From the NCBI GenBank assembly GCA_029261995.1, contig JAJDAF010000027.1, positions 1 through 41,042 of the forward strand: 41,042 nucleotides of DNA, read 5' to 3'. A program made the translations under genes and the position numbers. The notes under the pieces were generated by a model. That model had not been told where the DNA came from and made no database searches. It saw nothing but the letters and a program-made list of their open reading frames with translations. Source of the DNA: Candidatus Zhuqueibacterota bacterium (GTDB lineage Bacteria; Zhuqueibacterota; Zhuqueibacteria; Oceanimicrobiales; Oceanimicrobiaceae). Shown piece by piece: positions 18,659-26,931 of this stretch. Position 1 is the first letter of the stretch, and the number at the start of each line of letters is the position of its first letter.

Positions 18659-19042
18659 ATGTCGGTTAACTACACCATCGTCGCCAGAGGCAATCCCGGC
18701 GACCCGCAATCTCCCAAGAAGTACTATTCACAAGCCAAAAGCACGGGCGCCGTAACCCTGCGCGAGCTTGCCGAACAGATTGCCGCACGCTCTACGGTCA
18801 GCAGCATCGACACCATGGCTGTGCTGGAAGGCCTGGTCACCCTGTTGCCGAAGAACATCGCCGATGGCAAGACGGTCAAACTCGGCGACCTTGGCAATTT
18901 CCGGCTCAGCCTGCGCAGCGACGGCGCTGACACCGCGGAAGACGTCACCGCCCAGAACATCAAGACCAACCACCTGCGCTTCCGGGCCGGCAAAGAGGTA
19001 AAAAAGGTGCTGAACAACATCGACTACAAAAAGACCAGCTAG
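18659..19042 (+). CDS. HU-related DNA-binding protein
   Basis: A 127-residue nucleoid-type protein with an AAAGGAG ribosome site at 18645-18651. It resembles the HU-related family common in Bacteroidota (histone-like, with an extra N-terminal strand region) rather than the 90-residue classical HU. Recognisable parts are TLRELAEQIAARSTVSSIDTM (helices), LVTLLPKNIADGKTVKLGDLG (start of the DNA-binding arm, with the LGDLGNF turn), and the C-terminal RFRAGKEVKKVLNNI helix. It would bend and compact DNA non-specifically. It stands alone and its GC content is higher than that of the genes on both sides. Confidence 0.85.
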   Translation: MSVNYTIVARGNPGDPQSPKKYYSQAKSTGAVTLRELAEQIAARSTVSSIDTMAVLEGLVTLLPKNIADGKTVKLGDLGNFRLSLRSDGADTAEDVTAQNIKTNHLRFRAGKEVKKVLNNIDYKKTS

Positions 19043-19597
19043 CACCTGTCCGCGGCGGGCGCCAGTCTGCCGCGGTCATTTCTACCCACTGCCCCGCTGC
19101 CGGCGACCAAGCGCCACCCTGAAAACCCACGCCCAAACTGCCCCCGGGTACGCCCAAAACCAGCCCTTTTCCGTGATTTTGCGCCAAAAAAACAGGCTTT
19201 TTTGACCAAAACATCGGGACTTTTTTGAATTTAGATCGGGATCTTTTTTCAAAAACACCCGATGTTTTCAATTTTTGATCCCGTTGTTTTGAATCATCGC
19301 CTCGATCTCGGAAAATTTGTTAACGACGGATCATAAGCTGGAAAGCAGCTACGATTCTTGCGCCATAATGCGGTAGGTTATTTCTGCCCTGGGTGAAGAA
19401 GTTTTGTTCATAAATGTGGGGGCTGTCCCAAGGACGGCGGGAGCCGGGAGAGTGTGCAAGACTCCGGGGAACGTAATGGATCCGGAAACGCCATTTCGAA
19501 CAAGCAGGCTTGAGACAAAGTGCAAGACCGACCTACACGGTATCTCCGAGTTCACTACTCACAAGATAATTGTATCTTTATGTCTTACAGATTCTTC
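19043..19597. other. Non-coding stretch with T-rich palindromic block
   Basis: It carries a T-rich block with a perfect inverted repeat, AAAACATCGGG (19208-19218) and CCCGATGTTTT (19258-19268). A second related pair, GATCGGGATC near 19233 and GATCCCG near 19277, is nested with it. The block can act as terminator of the HU-like gene. The rest (19300-19597) has no gene I can support. Confidence 0.5.
19208..19268 (+). terminator. Candidate terminator/cruciform after the HU-like gene
   Basis: A perfect 11-base inverted repeat (AAAACATCGGG / CCCGATGTTTT) encloses two runs of six T residues and a repeated ATCGGGA(T)CTTTTTT phrase. It lies about 165 bases after the HU-like stop. The strong T runs and dyad fit termination, but the double copy of the ATCGGGA phrase is unusual. 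Confidence 0.45.
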
Positions 19598-19627
19598 TTG
19601 ACACGTATTGCATTTATTTTGTATAAT
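19598..19627 (+). promoter_or_regulatory. Consensus sigma-70 promoter without an adjacent gene
   Basis: Both hexamers are perfect, TTGACA (19598-19603) and TATAAT (19622-19627), separated by 18 bases. The predicted transcript would start near 19634. The next plausible start codon is 20348, more than 700 bases on. The promoter therefore gives the lipase module a very long leader, or it makes a non-coding RNA from the 19634-19990 stretch. Confidence 0.6.
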
Positions 19628-19990
19628 GCGCCAGTCAGTCTCTACACCATGCTAAACACCCTATTTCTGTAGCTTGTGCTTCTGCAACTTTGGCTTTTGT
19701 GCAGCCTTGAGTTTTATTTGGCAGGTATTGCCAGCGAAGTTACTAGTGACTATGAATTATAGATGCAAGATATCGAATCACTATGGGCCTAATCTACAGG
19801 CGGTCCTGAAATAAGGATTGCCGGTCTGGATGGCACGGTTGATTCACCCCCCTCCTTCGAAGGCGAGAGTAAGTTCCCTGGAAACGCGATTGCGGCGATA
19901 CCGGTGCATGGGAGAGTTGCTTCACAACACGGAATACACCTAGCCACCATTCTCTACGCCCACACATCATGCGAAGCTGAGCTGCCATAG
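19628..19990. other. Non-coding stretch downstream of the consensus promoter
   Basis: Neither strand has a credible protein. A minus-strand frame (19794-20000) gives a basic peptide without a recognisable domain. The stretch may be a leader or a small-RNA region. Confidence 0.35.
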
Positions 19991-20189
19991 TCGCTCTCAA
20001 CGGCTATGCCATGCTTGACAGATGGTCATTAGACCGTAACCGTGTTCAATAACAAAGGCGACGGCGTTCCGAATTGCAACAGGAATCCTTTGATTTGAAG
20101 GCAGTTAGGGCAATCTGTGACGACCGGTTTATCGGACATGACGTGATTTCTGTTTGCAGGAACATTGGGTCCAATAAACCATGTTAGGG
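19991..20189 (+). repeat. 199-bp direct repeat, left copy
   Basis: It aligns without large gaps to 22132-22330 at roughly 80% identity by eye. The best-conserved core is AGTTAGGGCAATCTGTGACG. Each copy also carries a weak dyad, GTTTATCGG with CCAATAAAC. The two copies are in the same orientation and bracket the lipase and membrane-protein genes. Confidence 0.8.
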
Positions 20190-20347
20190 GTTGTTTTGCT
20201 TAATTCCAAAGTTCAAACTTCAATTTTCATTTAAGTCAAATTTCGGTTGGAATTTGAAATAACAACTCAAGAAGCTCGAAGAAAGTCTTTTGGCTTCCCG
20301 TTTATTTATCTGCACTCACATTGGAGTGTGCAAAGAGGGAGTATTCT

Positions 20348-21325
20348 ATGACAAAGCAATTTGAACATTCTGTTGAATCTGAAATAAGTCAAGTCACGCT
20401 GGACCAACAATTAACCATTGATTGCATGGTAGGCGCTATATCCGCCTATAATGATTTTGCAAAAAAGCCTTGGACAAATCCTCCGGATTTTGAGTATATC
20501 ACTCGCTTTTACGGTTGGGATCGATACTTCGTAACTAATGGGGCCATAGAACGGTTTGGGCTGATTTTCCAATTAAAGAATGATCCCAGCACATGGCTAG
20601 TTGCTTTTCGGGGAACCAGTTCAAACCTTGATGCCTACGAGGATCTTTGGGCAAACACGGTTAACTTTAAGCCATATGAGCCGACAAGAACCGTTCCTAA
20701 GGACATAGAAGTTGCTTGTGGCTTTAACAGCGTCTATACCGAAAAAGGCGGTGGAATGGCAGATTCAATGCAGGGGCAACTATTCAGTGCATTAAAGATT
20801 GGGAAACCCAAAACTGTATTTGTTACAGGGCACAGCTTGGGAGGTGCGTTAGCCAGTCTATTTACTTTGGATGTGGCGGCATGTCTTCCCGACACCAGGG
20901 TTATCAATACAACATTTGCAAGCCCTCGAGTTGGCAAATCCGTGTGGCAAAGCACCTATGATAAGAAATTAGATTTACTAGGTGCAACATTCCGAGTTGC
21001 AAATTATGAGGATTACGTCCCTAGTCTGCCACCATCAACTCTCTTGGGCTATCGTCATGTAGGGGAAAGTTTCTTAGTGAATTTCAAAGTCAAAGGTGCG
21101 TGGGTACCACACCCAGTTTGTAGACACTCAATGAAAAATTATCAAGTAGTAGTGGGGAATGCTGTTCAACGCAATCCTCAGGTGTGGTACGGTGAGTTCC
21201 CAGATAAATCAACTACTCCTCCCGATGGATGGACCATGATTAGTTCTCCTGTACCTTCTTCTGAAGTGCCAGAATGGGCAGAACTTTTTCAAGACTTTGA
21301 GAAAAGAGCCAGTGCAAGACCCTAA
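20348..21325 (+). CDS. Class 3 lipase-family hydrolase
   Basis: A 325-residue alpha/beta hydrolase. The ATG at 20348 is chosen because GAGGGA lies 8 bases before it; a TTG 27 bases earlier is less likely. The oxyanion strand WLVAFRGTSS precedes the nucleophile elbow GHSLGGA (Ser163). The acid residue is probably Asp222 in NYEDYVPSLPP, the phrase typical of class 3 (fungal-type) lipases, and the base is a His in VCRHSMKNY (about residue 260). No signal peptide is visible, so export would need another route. It is AT-rich, lies between 199-bp direct repeats and is followed by a small membrane-active-looking protein. Triacylglycerol or phospholipid ester hydrolysis is expected; the true substrate is unknown. 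Confidence 0.85.
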   Translation: MTKQFEHSVESEISQVTLDQQLTIDCMVGAISAYNDFAKKPWTNPPDFEYITRFYGWDRYFVTNGAIERFGLIFQLKNDPSTWLVAFRGTSSNLDAYEDLWANTVNFKPYEPTRTVPKDIEVACGFNSVYTEKGGGMADSMQGQLFSALKIGKPKTVFVTGHSLGGALASLFTLDVAACLPDTRVINTTFASPRVGKSVWQSTYDKKLDLLGATFRVANYEDYVPSLPPSTLLGYRHVGESFLVNFKVKGAWVPHPVCRHSMKNYQVVVGNAVQRNPQVWYGEFPDKSTTPPDGWTMISSPVPSSEVPEWAELFQDFEKRASARP

Positions 21326-21552
21326 TTGTCGAAAAGGAAGCAAAGACGGAACAAAGGTACCACTCAGGGTAGATTTTATTTTTCGTCCACTAGAGTAGTA
21401 TTAAAATATATGACCCGGAGGAGTCTATAGCCCACTTGTGTGTAATAGCATGTAACATTCGTTTCATTGCTTTTCCCAGATGATTTTCTATGTGACGACA
21501 GAGTGTCACTAAACTCATGCTCTTGTATTAACTAAAACAGGGAAGCATAAAA
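21326..21552. other. Gap between lipase and glycine-rich protein genes
   Basis: AT-rich, 227 bases, no gene and no strong hairpin. The downstream gene has its own GGGAAG ribosome site, and the length of the gap leaves room for a separate promoter, but none is convincing. Confidence 0.35.
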
Positions 21553-22065
21553 ATGACCACGATAGATACGCGTCAAAATCAGTTTGAGAATGATTTGCAG
21601 CTGCTAAAAAACGCTCTGAACCATGAAAAGTTTAGTGTCGATTACAGTGCTGTGAAGCTTGACTCCGACAATATTACTACAGCAAATGCGATTCCAAACG
21701 AACTCAATGAGTCGGAAAAAATTACGGTCGAAACGCATTGGTGGGGGGTTGATTTCGTTCTGAACGAAAAATTGACTCAGGATATAATCGCGGGAACTAT
21801 AGCGTCAGGCCCTTTGGCCACAGCCATTGCAGCAGCTCTAGCTGCAGCTGGGGTAGTTACAGGGGGTATAGCTACAGCATTGGGAGCAGGGTTTGCAGCC
21901 GCATTTGCTTTAAAAGCTGCAGAAATCAAGATTGTAGATAACGGTAAAGGTGTACACTTTCCTGTTACATGGTTGCAGTGGGCTCCAGTGATTGCCTCCA
22001 TTCCGACGGGTCCGGCCGGTATTGTTGCAGCAATAATGGTTTTTATTCATCCTGTGCGGAACTAA
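21553..22065 (+). CDS. Small protein with long Ala/Gly-rich hydrophobic segment
   Basis: A 170-residue protein with no signal peptide. Residues 1-60 are polar and charged. A conserved-looking phrase HWWGVDFVLNEKLTQDII (62-79) leads into about 42 residues of Ala/Gly-rich hydrophobic sequence (79-121), with glycine-zipper spacing (GVVTGGIATALGAGFAAAFA). A second hydrophobic stretch closes the protein (VIASIPTGPAGIVAAIMVFI). Such an arrangement is seen in membrane-inserting peptides and pore formers, but I do not recognise the family. It lies 227 bases after the lipase inside the same direct-repeat-bounded unit, so a joint role in membrane attack or membrane remodelling is possible. Confidence 0.6.
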   Translation: MTTIDTRQNQFENDLQLLKNALNHEKFSVDYSAVKLDSDNITTANAIPNELNESEKITVETHWWGVDFVLNEKLTQDIIAGTIASGPLATAIAAALAAAGVVTGGIATALGAGFAAAFALKAAEIKIVDNGKGVHFPVTWLQWAPVIASIPTGPAGIVAAIMVFIHPVRN

Positions 22066-22131
22066 GAATTCATAAAGCCATCCACTTGAAGCAAGAAAAG
22101 CATTCAAAACTGGCCACGAACAAATAAATCA

Positions 22132-22330
22132 TCGCTCTCCACGGATATAGCCATGCTCGATATATGGTTAGTGGACCGCAAACATGTCCAATAACAACGG
22201 CGATAGCATGCCGAATTGCGACAGCAGTCCTTTGACTTGAAGGTAGTTAGGGCAATCTGTGACGACCCGTTTATCGGATATGATGTGATTTCGATTTGCC
22301 GGAGCATTAGGTCCAATAAACTAAGCTAGG
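22132..22330 (+). repeat. 199-bp direct repeat, right copy
   Basis: This is the second copy of the element at 19991-20189, same orientation and same length. It starts 66 bases after the glycine-rich protein and ends 35 bases before a small lipoprotein gene. Distance between copies is 2141 bases. No target-site duplication or transposase is visible. Confidence 0.8.
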
Positions 22331-22365
22331 CAGAATAAGACTTACATTATAATATGGAGGCTCTA

Positions 22366-22626
22366 ATGAAAGCATTTTGGTTTGTCCCTTTTCTCATAGT
22401 TTCTGGGTGTGGCGAAGCCGAAAACCCAAGGAAAGAACTAGTTCCGAACAGCGTAGTGACAGCGTACAAAAATCCCGACGGTTCCGTACGAATTGAAACC
22501 GTCCGAGGGAATGAGCTATCTTATCTGGAGGTTGTGTTTACTGCTCGACGGGGACTTGGGGCCTGCCTGCCGGACCCGCCAGGTAGTCCCCGTCGCGAAA
22601 TTGAACCGGGGATTGTATCCCCCTAA
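22366..22626 (+). CDS. Small lipoprotein, probably truncated by a palindromic repeat
   Basis: The start at 22366 is favoured by GGAGG five bases upstream; an in-frame ATG 12 bases earlier overlaps that site. The peptide opens as a lipoprotein signal (MKAFWFVPFLIVSGCGE; lipobox Cys15). After about 55 residues (KNPDGSVRIETVRGNELSYLEV) the frame runs into a palindromic element at 22541-22600 and ends as low-information sequence. The original C-terminus has probably been lost. Whether the remnant is still made is unknown. Confidence 0.5.
   Translation: MKAFWFVPFLIVSGCGEAENPRKELVPNSVVTAYKNPDGSVRIETVRGNELSYLEVVFTARRGLGACLPDPPGSPRREIEPGIVSP
22541..22600 (-). repeat. REP-like palindromic element R1
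   Basis: The outer stem is perfect over 11 bases, CGACGGGGACT (22546-22556) with AGTCCCCGTCG (22585-22595). Read on the minus strand the interior is ACCTGGCGGGTCCGGCAGGC, which aligns with the interiors of the elements at 22766-22825 and 28522-28579. It forms the 3' part of the small lipoprotein frame. Confidence 0.65.
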
Positions 22627-22701
22627 AATGAGCCAGGCATTAAAGCCGGACGAATCGGTTGTGCAGCGTGCGCGCAACCGTTCGTATGGCATGCCCCTTC
22701 G

Positions 22702-22752
22702 ATTCTCGATATTGAGTTGTAGCAAATGCTGTCGTGTTTTCGGGTAATTCAA
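22702..22752 (+). repeat. 47-base dispersed repeat, copy 1
   Basis: The segment beginning CGATTCTCGATATTGAGTTG recurs at 26410-26461 with only a few changes. In both places it lies just upstream of a GC-rich palindromic repeat, so the two are probably parts of one larger repeat. Here extra sequence (element R2) separates them. Confidence 0.65.
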
Positions 22753-22765
22753 TTCATGTATTGTT

Positions 22766-22825
22766 CGTGCGTGGGGGATTACCTGATGGGCAAGGCAGGT
22801 GGGCCGCAAATCCCCCCACGAGCAA
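22766..22825 (+). repeat. REP-like palindromic element R2
   Basis: The outer stem CGTGGGGGATT (22770-22780) pairs with AATCCCCCCACG (22809-22820). The interior ACCTGATGGGCAAGGCAGGT matches the interiors of R1 (minus strand) and R3. The outer-stem bases differ from R1 while pairing is kept. Confidence 0.65.
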
Positions 22826-22834
22826 GACCTTCCC

Positions 22835-22990
22835 ACGCAATCTCGTTCGCCACGCTCCGCGTGGGAATGCATCCTGGGACGCTCCTGCGTCCCGTGTTCC
22901 TATGCGACGCGCGTAAGGCGCCGCCGCTCGACGCAGGAGCGTCGTTGTCTGGATTCGCCACGCAGAGCGTGGGAATCAGAACCAGAATAT
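22835..22990. repeat. GC-rich palindromic dispersed repeat, copy 1
   Basis: It is made of short palindromes such as CCACGCTCCGCGTGG, GGGACGCTCCTGCGTCCC and CGACGCAGGAGCGTCG, followed by GGATTCGCCACGCAGAGCGT. The core 22907-22986 recurs at 26483-26557 and 27577-27646. This matches a widespread bacterial repeat often mis-annotated as small proteins. Confidence 0.75.
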
Positions 22991-23110
22991 ACAAAAGGCA
23001 AAACCGTGCACTGTCATGCCCGAGATGTTTTAATCGGGCATCCATGCAAACAGCCGTTCATGGATTCTCGCTTAAAGCCTGCGGGAACCAGAGAGCATAA
23101 GGAATCTCTG

Positions 23111-23226
23111 CGATGCGTTCACATTTCTGCTTGACATACCAGCCTGGCTTTGCTATCTTTTTGATGTCCTTCATCTGTCTCCCATCACCCGGTGCGGGTA
23201 TCCGTGATTATGACCTGATGGGATTC
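23111..23226 (+). promoter_or_regulatory. Promoter plus conserved leader hairpin, copy 2
   Basis: TTGACA (23131-23136), 17 bases, TATCTT (23154-23159) is followed by a hairpin whose outer stem is TCCCATCA (23180-23187) with TGATGGGA (23216-23223). The loop contains GGTATCCGTGATT. Spacing and sequence closely follow copy 1 at 14888-15000. It lies about 105 bases before the unrecognised gene at 23331. Confidence 0.6.
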
Positions 23227-23330
23227 TTTTAATCTTTCCGTTCTTTCAGGGAGATGCTGACCAATCGGCTACTTGGGAACTTGAAGATTCTTCCTTATGA
23301 TTTCGGGCTCGGGCTTTTCGAGCACAAACT

Positions 23331-24047
23331 GTGACGCCGAACATTTATGTTCTTGCAAAGCACAGCATTTTGACTGGGTTACCAACACAGATGACAAGCG
23401 AACAGTGGGAGACACTTGGCGTCCAAACATACGGGCTGTCACCAGACTTGACCGTGCCGATCACCGCCGCGGATCTCGAGACAATTGAAACCTACGTCGG
23501 CGCTATTCAGGTGCAGGTACGCGGTCGTAAACGGCCGACGAATGCGGTCGTGGTTGTGGCTCATCAGCCGCACCGAAACCCCAGGGTCCCACTCTGGGAC
23601 CACTGCGAAGCTGACCGGTTCTATCGATGTCTCCATCCATCGAACCAGTTATGGGTTCATGTTGACTACACAGGCTACAGGAGAGCGTGGAAGCGACTCG
23701 GCCTTGGCGAACTTACCCGCGACATATTCCTGGACCACATCCGAAACCGCGCGGCTGTGCGGCTCAGCGGCTACAAGCACCCTTTTCTGCGAGTGTGTCC
23801 GGTTTCAAGAGCGACGAATACCAGCAGCGGGCTCGACAAGGGCGCGGAGGGATTGGAGAAAACCGAGCTGCGAAAATTGAAACAACAGCCGGCATATATT
23901 CGGCAGCGAACTGAACGGCGACTCGACGCCCCGCTGGTGCTCGCCGATCCCATTGATCTGACTAAGATGCTCGACATCCCTCCCGGATTAAGTGAGTTGC
24001 AGGGTGTCGCGTCAATGCTCATGCAATACTATGCAAGAAACAGTTGA
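23331..24047 (+). CDS. Unrecognised 238-residue protein
   Basis: An open frame starting with GTG (an ATG at 23391 is an alternative), with weak ribosome sites. The composition looks like a real soluble protein. The central part reads LWVHVDYTGYRRAWKRLG, then DHIRNRAAVRLSGYKHPFLR and CPVSRATNTSSG. Spaced His, Asp and Arg residues (FLDHIRNR, HPFLRVCPVSR) are loosely like nuclease or HNH-type motifs, but I cannot assign a family. The C-terminal part is helical (LEKTELRKLKQQPAYIRQRT). It lies directly downstream of the second promoter/hairpin element, which may control it. Confidence 0.5.
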   Translation: MTPNIYVLAKHSILTGLPTQMTSEQWETLGVQTYGLSPDLTVPITAADLETIETYVGAIQVQVRGRKRPTNAVVVVAHQPHRNPRVPLWDHCEADRFYRCLHPSNQLWVHVDYTGYRRAWKRLGLGELTRDIFLDHIRNRAAVRLSGYKHPFLRVCPVSRATNTSSGLDKGAEGLEKTELRKLKQQPAYIRQRTERRLDAPLVLADPIDLTKMLDIPPGLSELQGVASMLMQYYARNS

Positions 24048-24136
24048 GGCATCTCGCGGCGACAACGGAACCAATAGATTCGGGATTAGATCCCACAAAA
24101 GGCGGCAACCTGAGAACTAAAGCAGATTTGTTCAAG

Positions 24137-26383
24137 ATGGCTCGACACAGAATAGAGAAGACTAACCGCTTCAGGAAAATCGTTATCAAGAATTTTGCTT
24201 TGTTTTGTATTCTCATTCTCTAAAGTTGTGGCGGCGATAAAGCCACTGATCCCAACCAGGACAACGGGACTATCAAAAGCATACAAATAACACCCGCAGG
24301 TTCAGTAACAGCGGAAGTTTATCAAAACACTCCTTATCGCGCCGAGGTTAATCCAGCCGATGCAATTGTGCAATGGATAGTTGGTATTGATACCGTAGCA
24401 ACAGGAAAAAACTACACACATCGGGGAACTGCCGCAGGCATCCAGGCAATCAAAGCCATTGCAAAACATTTCACGAGCGGAACAACAAAACTCAGCAATA
24501 CCTCATCGTATACTTCTGTAAATACGCCTGCCTCTATTGAAATCATTTCTGATGTGAATCAAGCAGAAGCGGGACAAATGATCGCTTACATCATCAGAGT
24601 GACCGAACCCTCTGGCCTTGTCAAAACGGACGTCGATGTAAGAAACGATGGCGTTGACCAACAATATGATGGCGACCAGAGTGCCGCGTTGCAAACATAT
24701 ACGCTAACCATCACCTCCACCCACGCAGACATCGGAACTCTTGACGGAACAGTGACCACCACAGACCGTGCTGGACAGAAAACTTCAAAACCCTTACCCG
24801 GAGTTGAAATCCTTGATAATATACCGCCGTATGTTGTTGGCGTAAATGCTACAGACACAATCGCCTATAATGACACATTGAATATTGTAGTGAGTGAGTC
24901 GGTACAAGGAGATATCTCTCATGCAGTCAGTTTTACGAATCTCGAAACACAACTTGAAGTACCGCTGCAAACAACGTATAATGATGCAACACGCATCATT
25001 CAGACCATTCCCCAAAAGAATCTCCTTCCAGGAAGACAATATCGATTAGGCATCAAAGCAACTGATGTGACTGATGCCAACGGCAATCCCTTAGATGGAA
25101 ACCATGATGGTACTGGTGGAGATGATTATGTTCAAGACTTTATAGTTGAATCCTATTATAACACTGATGTGCTCAACTTATTAGGCATAGGTGAGAACCA
25201 AACTGCATCGCATGCATTACTCCCTAGCCTCAATATTACCGACTGGGAAAACGTTCAGTATGAAGTGAGAATAGATGCCGGTGACTTCGAAGGCATCGTA
25301 GAAAATGACTCACTCAAGATAACTGGAAAGAATGATTATACCGGAGCAGCTTCGGGAGCAGTCATCGCGAAAAGCCAAGAAGGCGAAGTTCTCGGTGAGC
25401 TAGCGTTTAATACAGAGTTTACCAACATACGAAATGCAAGTGCAACGCTTACTGATCCCATCACAAGCACCCCCTACGAAGGGATAATAATCAGGGTAAC
25501 CAATAACTCAGGAGTTGAAACCGCGCGTGACACCAGCGGCGCGGATGGAAACTTCAGTGTTCAGGTCGTTGGAGCAAATAGCAATATCGAGTTCACCAGT
25601 GATCGCACCATTCCACTTACTTATCCAATTGCAAACAATGGTAACGACGACATCCAACTTTACACATTCCCTGGACAACCAGGCATTGTTTACCTCCATC
25701 ATAAGGACTACCCTCTTGATGTGTTACTTGTGACGCAAGATGCAAGTATAAATGCCCCTCCCTCTGAGAATGATCTGACACACATCACCCATTGGGCACG
25801 AGGCAGTTTTGATTACGGACATGCATGGACTTTTTATCGGGATGTTGATTGGGGAAAACTTATTGAGAACGTGAATGAGTTTAATAGCAGAGCAGCGGTT
25901 ATGGGTAAAAGTTATCCTCTTCCCGATAGTTCAGAATCCGGCAATGTGGTCTGGCTAGATCCCGTCACCCAAGCGTCACAAGAAGCGGCAATATTAGACA
26001 GCTTACGGGCAGATCCACAAATTGATATAATTAACTGGATAACAAAATATGCACAACCACTTAATGCATGGGACGGCCGACCAGGTTCTCCAAATGGCCC
26101 TCATGAAGCATCGAGCGGGTTTGTTGTTAGCCCCGAAGATCTTAACACCATGACTTTTATTGGAGAACGATGGCCATTCATAACAGGTCTTCATATAAGT
26201 GCAAACGGCGTACCCGGGTATGAGGATACCCCCTGGGGCCAAGGTGTTGACGCAGGCGGTGATAGACCTTATAACAATCAAATGCGTAATAAATCAATGA
26301 TTCTTGTTCGTGGTCATGAAGCATTACCTGCTGGAACAGAAGCAAGATTATCCGGATTTACGTACTTAACTGATCAGCGCTAA
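24137..26383 (+). pseudogene. Large Ig-like lipoprotein gene with an in-frame stop at the lipobox
   Basis: The frame opens at ATG 24137 with a textbook lipoprotein leader, RKIVIKNFALFCILIL, then TAA (24221-24223), then SCGGDKATDPNQDN. The stop occupies the position just before Ser-Cys of the lipobox. The frame then stays open to 26383, about 720 residues. The only later start is a GTG at 24368, inside the mature protein, so normal expression needs suppression or reversion. The mature part has Ig-like segments, one of SbsA/Big_5 type (about 24820-25150: IPPYVVGVNATDTIAYND ... NGNPLDGNHDG), and a carboxypeptidase-regulatory-like stretch (GIIIRVTNNSGVETARDTSG). It ends in an unrecognised Trp-rich domain. 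A recent nonsense mutation or a base error are both possible. Confidence 0.65.
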
Positions 26384-26409
26384 TTCTTGAGAATTAATAC
26401 GTCGTTGCT

Positions 26410-26461
26410 GCGATTCTCGATATTGAGTTGCAGCAAATGCTGTCGTATTTTTGGGGAATTT
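26410..26461 (+). repeat. 47-base dispersed repeat, copy 2
   Basis: It matches 22702-22752 with a few substitutions, and here joins directly to the GC-rich palindromic repeat that follows. This copy probably shows the uninterrupted form of the composite repeat. Confidence 0.65.
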
Positions 26462-26570
26462 AACTCCCGTGTTCCTTTGCGACTCGCGTAAGGCGCCGCC
26501 ACTCGACGCAGGAGCGTCGTTGTCTGGATTCGCCACGCGGAGCGTGGGAACCAGAACCATCTTGTTTCCA
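26462..26570. repeat. GC-rich palindromic dispersed repeat, copy 2
   Basis: The core 26483-26557 nearly matches the copy at 22907-22986, including CGACGCAGGAGCGTCG and CCACGCGGAGCGTGG. It sits in the gap between the Ig-like lipoprotein gene and the next gene. Confidence 0.75.
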
Positions 26571-26931
26571 TTCTGAATAGCCCCGTGCTTCAGCGCGGGG
26601 TTTCGCTCGAACTCCAAACACAGCCTGATGGCTTCAGCCCGTTTTCCACACACTCTCGGCGTGGCAATGCGCTCCTGCGTGCCGTGTGCTCCTGAAGACA
26701 GGCGCAATAGCCACGGACATGAAGCCACGTTTCCGTTGACACGCGGCACTATTATGTCTATCTTCTCAGAAGTTTTCGCGGCTCTCAGCCCTTTTTCGAG
26801 CGTGACTTTTGCGGGAGAGGCTTGTTTCCGGTGGCCTTGGCAAGGAGGGGGTCAGCGATACAAGCAATAAGCTGATTGGAACCAAGGGCACGGTCATAAA
26901 CAAGAGTAAGACAAATTCAAGGTGAGTCAAT

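Larger units (their letters stand above)
22627..23110. other. Non-coding block of dispersed repeats
   Basis: It contains a 47-base segment at 22702-22752 that is repeated at 26410-26461. It also contains palindromic element R2 and a GC-rich palindromic repeat family copy at 22835-22990. Open frames here are by-products of repeat sequence. No gene supported. Confidence 0.55.
26384..26931. other. Non-coding block of dispersed repeats
   Basis: It holds the second copy of the 47-base repeat (26410-26461), the second GC-rich palindromic repeat (26462-26570) and a partial related block near 26640-26700. The final 60 bases lead into the next gene with an AAGGTGA ribosome site. Frames here are repeat by-products. 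Confidence 0.5.

Noticed and set aside
19794-20000. A basic minus-strand peptide considered as a group II intron or transposase remnant.
   Set aside because: No reverse transcriptase, maturase or domain V-like sequence could be identified.
19991-22330. The 199-base direct repeats as integron attC sites framing gene cassettes.
   Set aside because: GTTAGGG-like heptamers occur, but no matching RYYYAAC partners in the right place, the repeats are longer than usual attC sites, and no integrase is visible.
22726-23134. Several overlapping open frames with GMHPGT, APPLDAGA and similar peptides.
   Set aside because: They are translations of a GC-rich palindromic repeat that recurs at 26462-26570 and 27548-27650 in non-coding positions, a well-known source of false gene calls.
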